Under the pieces are notes generated by a model. That model had not been told where the DNA came from. It searched no databases and was given only the letters and a program-made list of their open reading frames with translations. Of a stretch of 64,000 bases of DNA, positions 1 to 10,291 are shown one piece after another (the first letter of the stretch is position 1; each line of letters starts with the position of its first letter). Source of the stretch: Cnuibacter physcomitrellae (GTDB lineage Bacteria > Actinomycetota > Actinomycetes > Actinomycetales > Microbacteriaceae); assembly GCF_014640535.1 (NCBI RefSeq), contig NZ_BMHD01000002.1, positions 395,353-459,352 on the forward strand. Direction: 5' to 3'. The position numbers were made by a program, and so were the translations under genes.

Positions 1-1868
1 AACTCGAGGCCCTTGGCCGTGTGGAGCGTCATCATCGACACCGTTCCGCTGGCGTCGTCGAGCTCGTCGACGGCCGCGACCAGCGACACCTCGGTGAGGA
101 AGTCGACCAGCGTGCCGCCCGGGTTGTTCACCGCGAACTCCTTGGTCACCGCCAGGAGCTCCTCGACGTTCTCCGCCCGCGCCTCGTCCTGCGGGTCGCG
201 ACTGGCGCGCAGCGTGGTCACGTACCCGCTGCGCTCGATGAGCAGCGTCAGCACCTCGCTCACCCGCCCCGGGCCGCCGGGGCGATCGGGATCGGCCAGC
301 TCCGCGGCCTCGTCGAGCAGCGTGGCGAGGTCGACGATGGCCTTGGTGACCTTCGGACCCAGGCCGAGCTCCGGCGCCCGGCGCATGGCCTCGCGGTACG
401 AGATCTGCTCGCGCTCGGCGAAGCCGGCGAGCTGGGTCTCAGTGGCGGGCCCGATGCCGCGCTTGGGCGTGTTGAGGATGCGCCGCAGCGCGAGGGCGTC
501 GAAGGGGTTGGCCACGCTCGTGAGATAGGCCATCGCATCCTTGATCTCGGCCCGCTCGTAGAACTTGGTGCCCCCGAGCACCCGGTACGGCACGGCCGAG
601 CGGATGAAGATCTCCTCCAGCGCTCGGGTCTGCGAGTTCGTGCGGTAGAACACCGCCATCTCGTTGTACGCGATGCCCTCGTCGTGCAGCTTCGCGATCT
701 CGTCGGCGACGAACTGCGCCTCGTCGTGGCCCGAGTACCCGGTGTAGCCGACGATCTTCGCGCCGTCGCCCACCGCGGTCCAGAGGTTCTTGTCCTTGCG
801 GTCGAAGTTGTTCGAGATCACCGCGTTGGCCGCCGACAGGATGTTCTGGGTCGACCGGTAGTTCTGCTCGAGGAGGACGACCTCCGCTCCCGGGAAGTCG
901 CGCTCGAACTCGACGATGTTGCGGATGTCGGCGCCGCGGAACGCGTAGATCGACTGGTCGGAGTCACCCACGACGGTGAGCGAGGCGCCACCGTTGCCCG
1001 GAGACGACACCCCCTCCAGCTCGTTCGAGCGCGGCGGACGTGTCAGCTCGCGGATCAGCGAGTACTGGGCGTGGTTCGTGTCCTGGTACTCGTCGACGAG
1101 GATGTGCCGGAACCGTGTGCGGTAGCGGTCGGCGACCTCCGGGAACGCCCGGAAGAGGTAGACCGTCTGACTGATCAGGTCGTCGAAGTCGAAGGCGTTC
1201 GCCGCCTGAAGGGCATGCGCGTACTCCTGGTAGAGCTGCGAGAACACGGCGTCCTGCGGATCGGAGTAGTTCGCCTGACGGGCGTAGGTCTCGGCGTCGG
1301 TCAGCTCGTTCTTGAGCTTGGAGATGCGGGCGGCGACCTGGGGCACGGTGTAGCCGTAGGTGTCGGCCTGGAGGTCCTTGATCAGCCGCTTGATGAGCGC
1401 GCGGCTGTCGGCCGAGTCGTAGATGGTGAACGCGCGGGTGAAGCCGAAGCTTTCGGCCTCACGGCGGAGGATGCGGACGCACGCGGAGTGGAACGTCGAG
1501 ATCCACATGCCCTCCGCGATGCCGCCGAGCAGGTGCGACACGCGCTCGCGCATCTCGGCGGCCGCCTTGTTCGTGAACGTGATCGCGAGGATCTGGCTCG
1601 GCCACGCCTCCCGGTTGCGGATGAGGCTCGCGATGCGGTGCGTGAGCACCCTGGTCTTGCCACTGCCGGCACCCGCCACGATGAGCAGGGCGTCGCCCCG
1701 GTACTCGACCGCGGCCCGCTGCGGGGGGTTCAGCCCGTCGAGGAGCGGATCGGGAGCGCCCTCCGCGGCCCGCGGGCCCGCGGCGGGGTCGACGATGACC
1801 GGCACGATGCTCGGCCCGGTCGCCGAGTCGGCTGCGTCGGTTCGGATGCGGTCGGAGGGGGGTGTCAT
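1..1868 (-). CDS. pcrA: ATP-dependent DNA helicase PcrA/UvrD (3' end outside window)
   Basis: Superfamily 1A 3'-5' helicase that unwinds DNA during nucleotide-excision and mismatch repair and clears stalled forks. Translating the minus strand from the ATG at 1868 gives 622 codons with no stop before the window edge. A non-conserved N-terminal tail of about 43 residues precedes the Q-motif LNPPQRAAV. Walker A (AGAGSGKT) is near residues 65-72. Further motifs are TFTNKAA (Ia), VDEYQDTN (II), VVGDSDQSIYAFRGAD (III), EQNYRS (IV) and, just before the edge, TLHTAKGLEF (V). A short Gly/Ser-rich insert sits before motif III. A TAGGCT box lies 10 nt upstream of the ATG, so the leader is very short. 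The C-terminal region that would separate PcrA from UvrD1 is missing, so the paralogue name is provisional. Confidence 0.93.
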   Translation of the reverse strand, partial: MTPPSDRIRTDAADSATGPSIVPVIVDPAAGPRAAEGAPDPLLDGLNPPQRAAVEYRGDALLIVAGAGSGKTRVLTHRIASLIRNREAWPSQILAITFTNKAAAEMRERVSHLLGGIAEGMWISTFHSACVRILRREAESFGFTRAFTIYDSADSRALIKRLIKDLQADTYGYTVPQVAARISKLKNELTDAETYARQANYSDPQDAVFSQLYQEYAHALQAANAFDFDDLISQTVYLFRAFPEVADRYRTRFRHILVDEYQDTNHAQYSLIRELTRPPRSNELEGVSSPGNGGASLTVVGDSDQSIYAFRGADIRNIVEFERDFPGAEVVLLEQNYRSTQNILSAANAVISNNFDRKDKNLWTAVGDGAKIVGYTGYSGHDEAQFVADEIAKLHDEGIAYNEMAVFYRTNSQTRALEEIFIRSAVPYRVLGGTKFYERAEIKDAMAYLTSVANPFDALALRRILNTPKRGIGPATETQLAGFAEREQISYREAMRRAPELGLGPKVTKAIVDLATLLDEAAELADPDRPGGPGRVSEVLTLLIERSGYVTTLRASRDPQDEARAENVEELLAVTKEFAVNNPGGTLVDFLTEVSLVAAVDELDDASGTVSMMTLHTAKGLE

Positions 1869-1901
1869 GTCGGCGACAAGCCTAAGCGCTGGTGCCGACA
1901 C

Positions 1902-2903
1902 TCAGGCCAGGGCGGACCGCCTCGCGGCGAGCGCCAGATCGGGGTGGTCGGCGAACACGCCGTCCACGCCCGTCGCGAAGACGTCGGCGAACTCCGCCTG
2001 CCAGTCCCCGAGCCCGCCCGCCCGCCCGGTCCGGTGGCGTTCCTCCAGGAAGGCGTTCTCGGGCCGCAGCGTCCAGGTGTAGACCAGGAGCCCGCGGTCA
2101 TGTGCCGCGCCGACGAGATCGGCACCGCGAGCGCCGTCGCCCACGAGCAGCTCCTTGTCAACGCTGATGCCCGCGAACTCCGAGGAGAGCCGGTCGAGCC
2201 CGGCATCGGTGAGCAGCTCGGCGGTGTCCGACGGGATCGGACCACGCCCCGCGGCATGGGCCGAGGCCAGGTCGAAGGGCACGCCGCTGCTCTCCAGGAG
2301 CAGCACCCGGCGCGTCTGCGGCATCCGCTCGGCCACCCGACGGAGTGCGGTCGGCTCGAACGACTCGATCACCAGCCGATCTCCCCCCTCGGCCCACCCC
2401 GCCTCCGCGAGCTCGTCCGTGATCGCGGCGACGACGTCGAGCCCGAGCCCCTCGAAGTGCGCCGCGTGCTTGATCTCGACCACGGCTCCCGGCCGACTCC
2501 CGTCGGGCCTCGCGCGGTCGCAGACCCCGAGGACGTCGCGCAGCCGTAGGACGGTCCCCTCGCCGTCGTGCGCGGCGCTGTCCGGCCGCAGGGCGGGGTG
2601 CGGCTCCCTCGTCCGGAGCGTCGAGAGCTCCTCCCAGGTGAAGTCCTCGGTGAACCAGCCTGTGAGCATCCGCCCGTCCACCGAGCGCGAGCGCCGTCGG
2701 TCGGCGAACTCCGGCCGGCTCGCGACGTCCGTCGTCGCGGAGATCTCGTTCTCGTGCCGCACGACGGGCACGCCGTCCTTCGAGAGCACGACGTCGGGCT
2801 CGACCGCATCCGCGCCCTGCTCCGCGGCGAGCAGGTACGCGGCGAGCGAGTGCTCGGGACGATGGCCCGAGGCGCCCCGATGGGCGATCACGGCAGCGGA
2901 CAC
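1902..2903 (-). CDS. Glycerophosphodiester phosphodiesterase (GlpQ-like)
   Basis: Hydrolyses glycerophosphodiesters to glycerol-3-phosphate and an alcohol. Its product can feed glpD at 10.9-12.7 kb. The family signature is complete: IAHRGASGHRPEHS near the N-terminus, then VEPDVVLSKDGVPVVRHE (acidic metal ligands and catalytic His). The extended spacing with FTWEEL resembles the longer GlpQ type rather than the short UgpQ type. No signal peptide is visible, so a cytoplasmic enzyme is inferred. Three in-frame GTG codons (2924, 2912, 2903) are possible starts. None has a good Shine-Dalgarno, but a TAGTGT box lies 7 nt before 2903, matching the leaderless pattern seen elsewhere here. That start gives 333 aa. 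Confidence 0.88.
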   Translation of the reverse strand: MSAAVIAHRGASGHRPEHSLAAYLLAAEQGADAVEPDVVLSKDGVPVVRHENEISATTDVASRPEFADRRRSRSVDGRMLTGWFTEDFTWEELSTLRTREPHPALRPDSAAHDGEGTVLRLRDVLGVCDRARPDGSRPGAVVEIKHAAHFEGLGLDVVAAITDELAEAGWAEGGDRLVIESFEPTALRRVAERMPQTRRVLLLESSGVPFDLASAHAAGRGPIPSDTAELLTDAGLDRLSSEFAGISVDKELLVGDGARGADLVGAAHDRGLLVYTWTLRPENAFLEERHRTGRAGGLGDWQAEFADVFATGVDGVFADHPDLALAARRSALA

Positions 2904-2910
2904 GAGCGAC

Positions 2911-2916
2911 ACACTA
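2911..2916 (-). promoter_or_regulatory. -10 box of a leaderless promoter (glycerophosphodiesterase)
   Basis: TAGTGT on the minus strand, 7 nt before the GTG at 2903. Transcription would start at the start codon itself. No convincing -35 is visible. Confidence 0.5.
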
Positions 2917-3015
2917 ATCGACACTGGTTGCCGGGCATTAACTTCCAGTGGATGCCAATGAACCGCCCGGTAGATTTGTGGGGTCACCGTTCGTTCCCAG
3001 CAGATTGAGACTGAG

Positions 3016-3837
3016 ATGGCACTCGACAACCCCGCGTTCTCGCGGAACCCCGTCTTCAACGGCAAGGGGAAGCCGGCGCAGGCGCCGACGATCTCCGCCG
3101 ACGGGCTCCAGGAGATGTACGACCGCCCGGCGGCGACGACCGCCGAGACCGGCCGCATGAGCTACGAGGACACGATCGTGAAGACGGTCCTGTGCTTCGT
3201 GCTGCTCCTGGCGGGTGCTGTCGTCACCTTCGCTGCGATCTCCTTCGGCGCGGTGGGCCTGGGCCTCGGCCTCACCATCGTCGGCGCGCTCGGCGCGTTC
3301 GCCCTGGGCCTCGTCAACTCGTTCAAGCGCGAGCCGTCCGCCGCGCTGATCCTGCTCTACTCGGCCCTCGAGGGTCTCGCGATCGGCGGCATCTCCGGTC
3401 TGTTCGAGCTCCGCTGGTCGGGCATCGTCGTGCAGGCGGTGCTGGGCACCCTCGCCGTCTTCGGTGTCGTGCTCGCCCTGTTCGCGAGCGGCAAGGTCCG
3501 GGCGTCCAAGCGGGCGACGAAGGTGTTCCTCGTGGCCCTGATCGGCTACGCGGTCTTCTCGCTGGTCAACCTCGTCCTGATGTGGACCAATGTCGTCCCC
3601 GACGCCTTCGGCCTCCGCAGCGTCGACGTCTTCGGCATCCCGCTCGGCCTCATCATCGGCGTCTTCGCCGTCGTGCTGTGCGCCTACTCGCTGGTCCTCG
3701 ACTTCGACTTCATCAAGCGCGGCGTCGAGTCGGGCGCCCCGCGCAAGTTCGGCTGGACCGGCGCGTTCGGCCTGGTGATGACGCTGGTGTGGCTGTACCT
3801 CGAGATCCTGCGCATCATCGCGATCTTCAGGAACTGA
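3016..3837 (+). CDS. Bax inhibitor-1/YccA family membrane protein
   Basis: A 273-residue multipass inner-membrane protein of the BI-1/YccA superfamily. Relatives are linked to protein quality control at the membrane (E. coli YccA inhibits FtsH) or to pH-sensitive Ca2+ leak (B. subtilis BsYetJ). The exact role here is not known. A soluble N-terminus of about 55 residues (beginning MALDNPAFSRNP) precedes about seven hydrophobic segments. The last segments include the conserved acidic patch around LDFDFIKRGVESG and end at LEILRIIAIF. It is monocistronic: a strong hairpin terminator follows 29 nt after the stop. A TAGATT box at 2971-2976 could be its -10, giving a leader of about 33 nt. Confidence 0.9.
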   Translation: MALDNPAFSRNPVFNGKGKPAQAPTISADGLQEMYDRPAATTAETGRMSYEDTIVKTVLCFVLLLAGAVVTFAAISFGAVGLGLGLTIVGALGAFALGLVNSFKREPSAALILLYSALEGLAIGGISGLFELRWSGIVVQAVLGTLAVFGVVLALFASGKVRASKRATKVFLVALIGYAVFSLVNLVLMWTNVVPDAFGLRSVDVFGIPLGLIIGVFAVVLCAYSLVLDFDFIKRGVESGAPRKFGWTGAFGLVMTLVWLYLEILRIIAIFRN

Positions 3838-3865
3838 CCCGATCAGCTCTCCTCGAGACCACGTC

Positions 3866-3895
3866 GACGGGGCCATCCGACAGGGTGGCCCCGTC
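3866..3895 (+). terminator. Intrinsic terminator after the BI-1 gene
   Basis: Perfect 10-bp inverted repeat GACGGGGCCA / TGGCCCCGTC with a 10-nt loop, 29 nt after the stop of the upstream gene, followed by pyrimidine-rich CTCGTCGTC. It ends only about 70 nt before the first ATG of the next gene, so that gene needs its own promoter or read-through. Confidence 0.75.
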
Positions 3896-3964
3896 TCGTC
3901 GTCTGCGCCCAGGAGACGTCGGCTCCTCGGCCTCGACGTCGCACGCGGCCTGGCGCTGTTCGGC

Positions 3965-4957
3965 ATGGTCTACGCCCACGTCGTCCCCGACAACGGGGTC
4001 GAGTCGATCTTCGACGGTCGTTCGGCCATGCTCTTCGCCACCGTGTCCGGCGTCTCCCTCGGCCTCCTGTCCGGCGGCGCCCGCCGCCCGCCGCGCTCGG
4101 CTTTACCCCGGCTCGCGCGGAGGATCGCCGTCCGAGGCGGTGTGCTCATCGCGCTCGGACTGTGGTTCGCGTCGCTCGCCACGCCGATCGCGACGATCTT
4201 CGACGTCTACGGACTGCTCTTCCTCCTCGCCATCCCGCTGCTCACGCTCTCGCGCCGGCACCTGGCGCTGCTCGTCGTCGTGGCCGCCCTGAGCGGGCCC
4301 GCCCTCACGGGCTGGTTCGCTGAGACCGCCGCCGAGCCGGCGAGCCTCCTCCACGCCATGACGAGCGGGGAATGGGGCGGTCACCTCGGCCGCTGGCTCA
4401 CCGGGCACTTCCCCGTCGCGACATGGTCGGCTCTCGTCATCGCCGGGCTGCTCCTGGCCCGGTGCGATCTGAGCGCCCGCAGCACGCAGGCCGCCGCGAT
4501 CGTGCTGGGTGGCGGTTCCTCCCTGCTGGCCTACTCGGTGACGGCATCGACCGCCGAGACGTCGGCCGCGCACTCCAACTCGACCTGGGAGGTGCTCGGC
4601 TCGGGCGGGCTCGCGATCGCGATCATCGGAGCCCTGTGCCTCGCCCTCGACCTCGCCGAGGAGAACGGATGGACCGCGGTCGCCCGCCTGTCGTCTCCGC
4701 TCGCCGCCATCGGCTCGATGCCGCTCACCCTCTACTGCGCCCACTTCGCGGTCATCGCGGTCATCACCGCTCCGCTGCCTCTCGGCAGCGATCCCGAGCA
4801 GTGGCAGAGCGTGTCCCTCCTGATCGCGATGACCGCGCTCGGCGTGGCGTTCGCCCTGCTCTGGCGTCGCTGGTTCCGCCAGGGTCCGCTGGAATGGGCG
4901 ATGAGCGCCCTCGCCTCTCCCCGATCCTCCCTCCGGGCCCGCAGGATGGACGCATGA
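3965..4957 (+). CDS. DUF418/heparan-N-acetyltransferase-like membrane protein, copy 1 (start unresolved)
   Basis: Polytopic membrane protein of the DUF418/YeiB-like acyltransferase-related group. Substrate unknown. It is a close paralogue of the next gene: both have RGLAL(F/V)GM(V/L)YAH, then FDGRS.(M/I)LFAT and GVSLGL. The first canonical start is the ATG at 3965, which would remove the conserved LDVARGLALFG. The same frame stays open upstream from 3782 and clearly encodes that motif from about 3911, with no ATG, GTG or TTG. The real start is therefore non-AUG (ATC at 3875 or CTG at 3950), or there is a single-base indel: a GTG at 3885 lies in another frame with GACAGG before it. The stop overlaps the next ATG (ATGA). 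Confidence 0.72.
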   Translation: MVYAHVVPDNGVESIFDGRSAMLFATVSGVSLGLLSGGARRPPRSALPRLARRIAVRGGVLIALGLWFASLATPIATIFDVYGLLFLLAIPLLTLSRRHLALLVVVAALSGPALTGWFAETAAEPASLLHAMTSGEWGGHLGRWLTGHFPVATWSALVIAGLLLARCDLSARSTQAAAIVLGGGSSLLAYSVTASTAETSAAHSNSTWEVLGSGGLAIAIIGALCLALDLAEENGWTAVARLSSPLAAIGSMPLTLYCAHFAVIAVITAPLPLGSDPEQWQSVSLLIAMTALGVAFALLWRRWFRQGPLEWAMSALASPRSSLRARRMDA

Positions 4958-6039
4958 CCACCACGCGGGCCCTCGCCGCTCTGGACCGCCGCATCCGCGG
5001 TCTGGACGCGGCGCGCGGTCTCGCGCTCGTCGGCATGCTGTACGCGCACGCGATGCCCGACGGGCGGACCGAGACGGTGTTCGACGGACGGTCGTCCATC
5101 CTCTTCGCCACCATCGCGGGCGTCTCCCTCGGGCTGATGTCCGGCGGGGAGCGTCGCCTACCGCCGGGCCGCCGCGGTCGCGTCGCGGTGTCGATCACGA
5201 TCCGCGCCCTGCTCCTGATCGCCCTCGGCGTGGGGCTGGCCCTGCTCGACACCCCGCTCGCGATCATCCTCGACACGTACGGCTTCCTGTTCCTGGTGAT
5301 GCTCCCGCTGCTGTTCCTGCCTTGGTCGGTAGCCGCCCTCGTCGGCGTGCTCGCCGTGATCCTCGGCCCGCTCGCCGTGGACGCGCTGATGCGGCTCCAC
5401 GACGACCCCTCGTCGACCTTCGGGGCCGCCACGAGGGACTGGGCGTACTTCCCCTACGAGTGGCTGGCCGGGCACTACCCCGCGCTCGTCTGGATCGCCT
5501 ACCTGGTGATCGGGCTCCTCATCGCCCGAGCAGGGGTGCGCCGCACCCGGACGCAGATCGTGCTCGTGGCCGCCGGCGGCGCCACCGCGATCCTGGTCTA
5601 CGCCGGCGCCGCCGTCCTCGGCGACCCGGTGCGCGAGCACACGAACACCACGGCCGAGGCGCTGGCGGGCGGAGCGCTCGCGGCTGCCGTGATCGGGCTG
5701 CTCGTCTGGCTGCTCGACTCCGCCCCGGCCGGGATGCGCACGGTGCTCGGCTGGGTCACGTACCCGCTGCGCGCGGCCGGGTCGATGCCGGTCACCCTCT
5801 ACACCGCGCAGGTCGTGGCGATCGCGCTCGTCATCGCGAGCGGCATCGCTCCTGCCGGCTTCCTCGCCTGGCAGAGCGTGCCCCTGTTCGTCACCCTGCT
5901 GCTGGCCTCGCTGGCGTTCGCGTCGCTCTGGCACATCCTGTTCGAGCAGGGGCCGCTCGAGTGGATCATCGCGCGGCTGTCGCGTCAGCGCCCCTGGCGA
6001 CGCGAGCGCCCGACGCCCACCCCGGCCGAGCCGGAGTGA
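4954..6039 (+). CDS. DUF418/heparan-N-acetyltransferase-like membrane protein, copy 2
   Basis: 361-residue membrane protein paralogous to the gene before it. It starts at an ATG overlapping the upstream TGA, which implies translational coupling. The N-terminus carries RRIRGLDAARGLALVGM and FDGRSSILFATIAGVS. About ten hydrophobic helices follow, with AGSMPVTLYTAQVVAIA (the counterpart of IGSMPLTLYCAHFAVIA in copy 1) in the C-terminal half. A periplasmic-like loop holds EHTNTTAEALAGG. The C-terminal tail is basic and Pro-rich. Members are annotated only by domain; transfer of an acyl group across the membrane is a guess from the superfamily. The tandem arrangement suggests duplication and possibly a heterodimer. 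Confidence 0.85.
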   Translation: MTTTRALAALDRRIRGLDAARGLALVGMLYAHAMPDGRTETVFDGRSSILFATIAGVSLGLMSGGERRLPPGRRGRVAVSITIRALLLIALGVGLALLDTPLAIILDTYGFLFLVMLPLLFLPWSVAALVGVLAVILGPLAVDALMRLHDDPSSTFGAATRDWAYFPYEWLAGHYPALVWIAYLVIGLLIARAGVRRTRTQIVLVAAGGATAILVYAGAAVLGDPVREHTNTTAEALAGGALAAAVIGLLVWLLDSAPAGMRTVLGWVTYPLRAAGSMPVTLYTAQVVAIALVIASGIAPAGFLAWQSVPLFVTLLLASLAFASLWHILFEQGPLEWIIARLSRQRPWRRERPTPTPAEPE

Positions 6040-6042
6040 GCG

Positions 6043-7651
<1,609 letters not shown>

Positions 7652-7656
<5 letters not shown>

Positions 7657-8104
7657 GAGCGGCCTCCACTGACTGCTGATCGGCTGCGGCCTGGGCCTCG
7701 CGTTCGGCGAGGTAGGCGGTGACCTCGCGGGCGATGCGCGCCTCGAGGAAGAAGGACAGGAACGGGATGACGCCACCGAGGGCGATCAGCACGAACCGTG
7801 TGAACGGCCAGCGCATCAGGCTCCAGAGGTGGATGTCGCTGGCGAGGTAGACCACGTAGAACCAGCCGTGCACGATCAGCACGCCCGTCGAGAGGTTCAC
7901 CGCGGTGACCGTGCCGACGGGTACCAGGGCGAGGAAGCCCTGCGCGCCGCCCAGCTCGAGCTCGAGCCCGATGGGGGTGTACTTGAGGATCATCTCGGTG
8001 CACAGCAGGAGCAGCAGGACACCGGTGATGATCGACGCGACCCGGTAGAACGTGACAGCCCGGCGGATGCGCGGGAAGTCCTTGAGCTTGGGTTGGACCG
8101 CCAT
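7652..8104 (-). CDS. DUF3817 membrane protein
   Basis: 150-residue integral membrane protein with about three hydrophobic segments: residues 22-42 ([18 protein letters not shown]), 66-90 ([21 protein letters not shown]) and 100-120. This matches the DUF3817 family, common in actinobacteria and of unknown function. The stop overlaps the apparent ATT start of guaA. A 4-nt gap separates it from the SURF1 stop. A TAGGCT box sits exactly 6 nt before the ATG, so an internal leaderless promoter for this gene and guaA is likely as well as read-through from the khtT operon. Confidence 0.85.
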
Positions 8105-8108
8105 GCCC

Positions 8109-8909
8109 CTAGCCTACCGTCGCGTCGCTGGGGTTCTCCTCGGCCTCCTCGAGCTCCCGCTGCCAGGCGTCGCGGACCAGCCGGTACCAGAGGAAGACGG
8201 CGAACCCGGCGAAGACGACCCACTCCGCCGCGTAGAAGATGTTCAGCCAGTTGAGCTGGACCGAGCGGTCCGGCGGAGGGGACGAGATGACCTGGAGCCC
8301 GTCGGGAGCGGCCTCCGACACGATGTAGCCGCCGTAGGCCTTGGCGGTCGCGTCGAACTGCGGCCACGCGTTGATGAGCGCGGCGACGGACATCGTCCGC
8401 TCGAACGGCCGGGAGCCATCGGAGGTGCGCTCCGAGTCGGCGGTCGGATCCTCCGGCTGCATGTAGCGCCCCTCGACGCCGATCGTCGACGCGGGGACCG
8501 CCGCCAGCTCCTCCGCCACCTGCTCGGCGACGGCCTGGTCGTCGGTCCAGCCGAGGGCGACGGCGACGTACGTGTCGGCCGGGTAGTCGACCGCGAACTG
8601 CCCGACCACCCAGTAGCCCTTCCGACCGTCGTCGACACGATCGGCGAGCACGCTGTACCCGTCGTCGACGAACCGGCCGGTGGTCGACACGATCTGCCCC
8701 ACCTGCTCACCCGTCAGCGGCTCCTGCGGCTGTGCCAGGTCGAGGAGCGGCCTGGCCGTCTCGGTGGCGCGCTGATCGTCGACCTCGCCGTTCGACACCG
8801 CTCGTGCGAGCTGCCACTGGCTGAGCCCGCCGAAGATGGCCGCCACGGCCAGGGCGAGCAGCAGCACGCCGATCCAGCGCGGTCTGCGCATCACGCTGAA
8901 GAGTGTCAA
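8109..8909 (-). CDS. SURF1 family cytochrome oxidase assembly protein
   Basis: 266-residue SURF1-type protein involved in haem insertion or assembly of the aa3-type cytochrome c oxidase. The topology is diagnostic: one N-terminal helix (about residues 10-30, RWIGVLLLALAVAAIFGG) followed by GLSQWQLARA, a large extracytoplasmic domain, then LNWLNIFYAAEWVVFAG and a C-terminal helix near residues 220-245. The start is a TTG overlapping the TGA of the antiporter gene. An ATG seven codons on (8891, MRRPRW) is an alternative. It is unusual to find it coupled to a K+/H+ antiporter and guaA. Confidence 0.88.
   Translation of the reverse strand: MTLFSVMRRPRWIGVLLLALAVAAIFGGLSQWQLARAVSNGEVDDQRATETARPLLDLAQPQEPLTGEQVGQIVSTTGRFVDDGYSVLADRVDDGRKGYWVVGQFAVDYPADTYVAVALGWTDDQAVAEQVAEELAAVPASTIGVEGRYMQPEDPTADSERTSDGSRPFERTMSVAALINAWPQFDATAKAYGGYIVSEAAPDGLQVISSPPPDRSVQLNWLNIFYAAEWVVFAGFAVFLWYRLVRDAWQRELEEAEENPSDATVG
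8111..8116 (-). promoter_or_regulatory. -10 box of a leaderless promoter (DUF3817/guaA)
   Basis: TAGGCT on the minus strand, 6 nt before the ATG at 8104. The box overlaps the stop codon of the SURF1 gene (TAG at 8109-8111). Confidence 0.5.
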
Positions 8910-10279
8910 TACTCGCTGTCCCTCGCGGGTCGGGTGTCGGTCTCGGCGGAAGCCTCTGGCTCGGCGTCGAAGGGACGGTCGGGTCCGGAGGGCACGGTCG
9001 CCGCGGTCGGGCGCGTGGTGGTGTCGACCTCGTCGGCGTCTCCCGCCGTCGCTGCCTCCATGAGCGCGATCGCCTCGTCGGCCATCGGGTCGCGCTTGGG
9101 CTGCGGCTTCGGGCGGGTCCGGAGGATCGCCCGACCGATCCGCTCCGAGTTCACGGCGAGGATCGGACCCATGACCGCCATGATAAGCACGTACAACCCG
9201 GCGAACGGCTGGATGCGCTCGTCGAGGCCCGCGGCCAGCGCGAGCGTCGCCAGGATCAGCCCGAACTCACCGCGGTTCTGGAGGATGACGGTGGTGTTGA
9301 TGCCGGCCTGCGGACCCAGCCCGTTGAGCCAGGCCACGAACTGGCCGGCGCCGATGTTGAGCACCACGGTCATCAGCACCGCCAGCAGGACCGGTCCGAG
9401 GACGCTCGGGAACTGAGCGGGGTCGAGCCCGAGACCGAAGTTCAGGAAGAAGAACGCCCCGAACACGTCCCGGAGCGGGATGGCGATCTGCTCGATCCGG
9501 TTGCGGAACCGGGTCGCGCCCAGGACGAGGCCGATCATGAAGGCGCCGATCGCATCCGTCACCCCCAGGATGTCGCCGAGACCGCCGAAGAACACGGCGA
9601 GCCCGAAGAAGAGGATGGTGAACAGCTCCACGTCGCGCGTGCGCATGACACGCGAGACGAGCCTGCCGCCCCACCGGGCGACGGCGAACATCGCGGCGAG
9701 GAACAGGAAGGCGATCGCGAGCTTGCCGATGACCGGCCAGATCTCGGTCTCACCGCTCAGGATGACCGAGACGATCGCGAGGTAGATCGCGATGAAGAGG
9801 TCCTCGATGACGGTCACGCCCAGGATCATCGGCGTCTCGCGGTTGGCCAGTCGGTTGAGCTCGATGAGCAGCTTGGTGACGATGGCGCTGGAACTGGTGG
9901 CGGTGATGCCCGCGATGACCAGCGCCTCGCGCGTGCCCCAGCCGACCAGGAAGCCGAACCCGATGCCCGCCGCCATGTTGATGGCGACGTAGGTGCCGCC
10001 GGAGAGCAGCAGCTTCCCGGCGTTGCCGAAGAACTCGTCCTGATCGAACTCCAGCCCGAGGTTGAACAGGAGCATGATCAGCCCGAAGACGGCCACCAGC
10101 TCGATGTACTCGCCGTGACCGAAGCTCAACGGGAACCAGGTCGTGTACGGGCTCGCGAGGAGCCCGACCACCATGTAGATGGGGATGGCGGGGAGCCCGA
10201 TCAGCTTCCCCAGGCGACCGAGGACGTAGGCGATGACGAAGAGGGCGCCGAGGACGAGAAGATCAGGGCCTAGGTGCAT
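8906..10279 (-). CDS. khtU: CPA2-type cation/proton antiporter, KhtU-like
   Basis: 457-residue monovalent cation:proton antiporter-2 family protein, probably exporting K+ for H+. About 12 transmembrane helices run from residue 7 to about 385. They include LLFNLGLEFDQDEF, the ATSSSAIV and VIEDLF signature regions and FGAFFFLNFGLGLD. A hydrophilic acidic tail of about 65 residues follows. There is no fused TrkA-N domain; the regulatory subunit is the separate gene immediately upstream, as in B. subtilis KhtTU. Twelve bases separate the two. The name rests on this architecture and ion specificity is inferred. Confidence 0.85.
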   Translation of the reverse strand: MHLGPDLLVLGALFVIAYVLGRLGKLIGLPAIPIYMVVGLLASPYTTWFPLSFGHGEYIELVAVFGLIMLLFNLGLEFDQDEFFGNAGKLLLSGGTYVAINMAAGIGFGFLVGWGTREALVIAGITATSSSAIVTKLLIELNRLANRETPMILGVTVIEDLFIAIYLAIVSVILSGETEIWPVIGKLAIAFLFLAAMFAVARWGGRLVSRVMRTRDVELFTILFFGLAVFFGGLGDILGVTDAIGAFMIGLVLGATRFRNRIEQIAIPLRDVFGAFFFLNFGLGLDPAQFPSVLGPVLLAVLMTVVLNIGAGQFVAWLNGLGPQAGINTTVILQNRGEFGLILATLALAAGLDERIQPFAGLYVLIMAVMGPILAVNSERIGRAILRTRPKPQPKRDPMADEAIALMEAATAGDADEVDTTTRPTAATVPSGPDRPFDAEPEASAETDTRPARDSEY

Positions 10280-10291
10280 TCGCGGCCCCGC

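Noticed and set aside
21..2549. Very long plus-strand open frame opposite pcrA and the phosphodiesterase
   Set aside because: No domain is recognisable and the composition is Arg/Asp/Val/Leu-rich, as expected for the antisense of high-GC genes. The minus strand encodes clear helicase and GDPD motifs.
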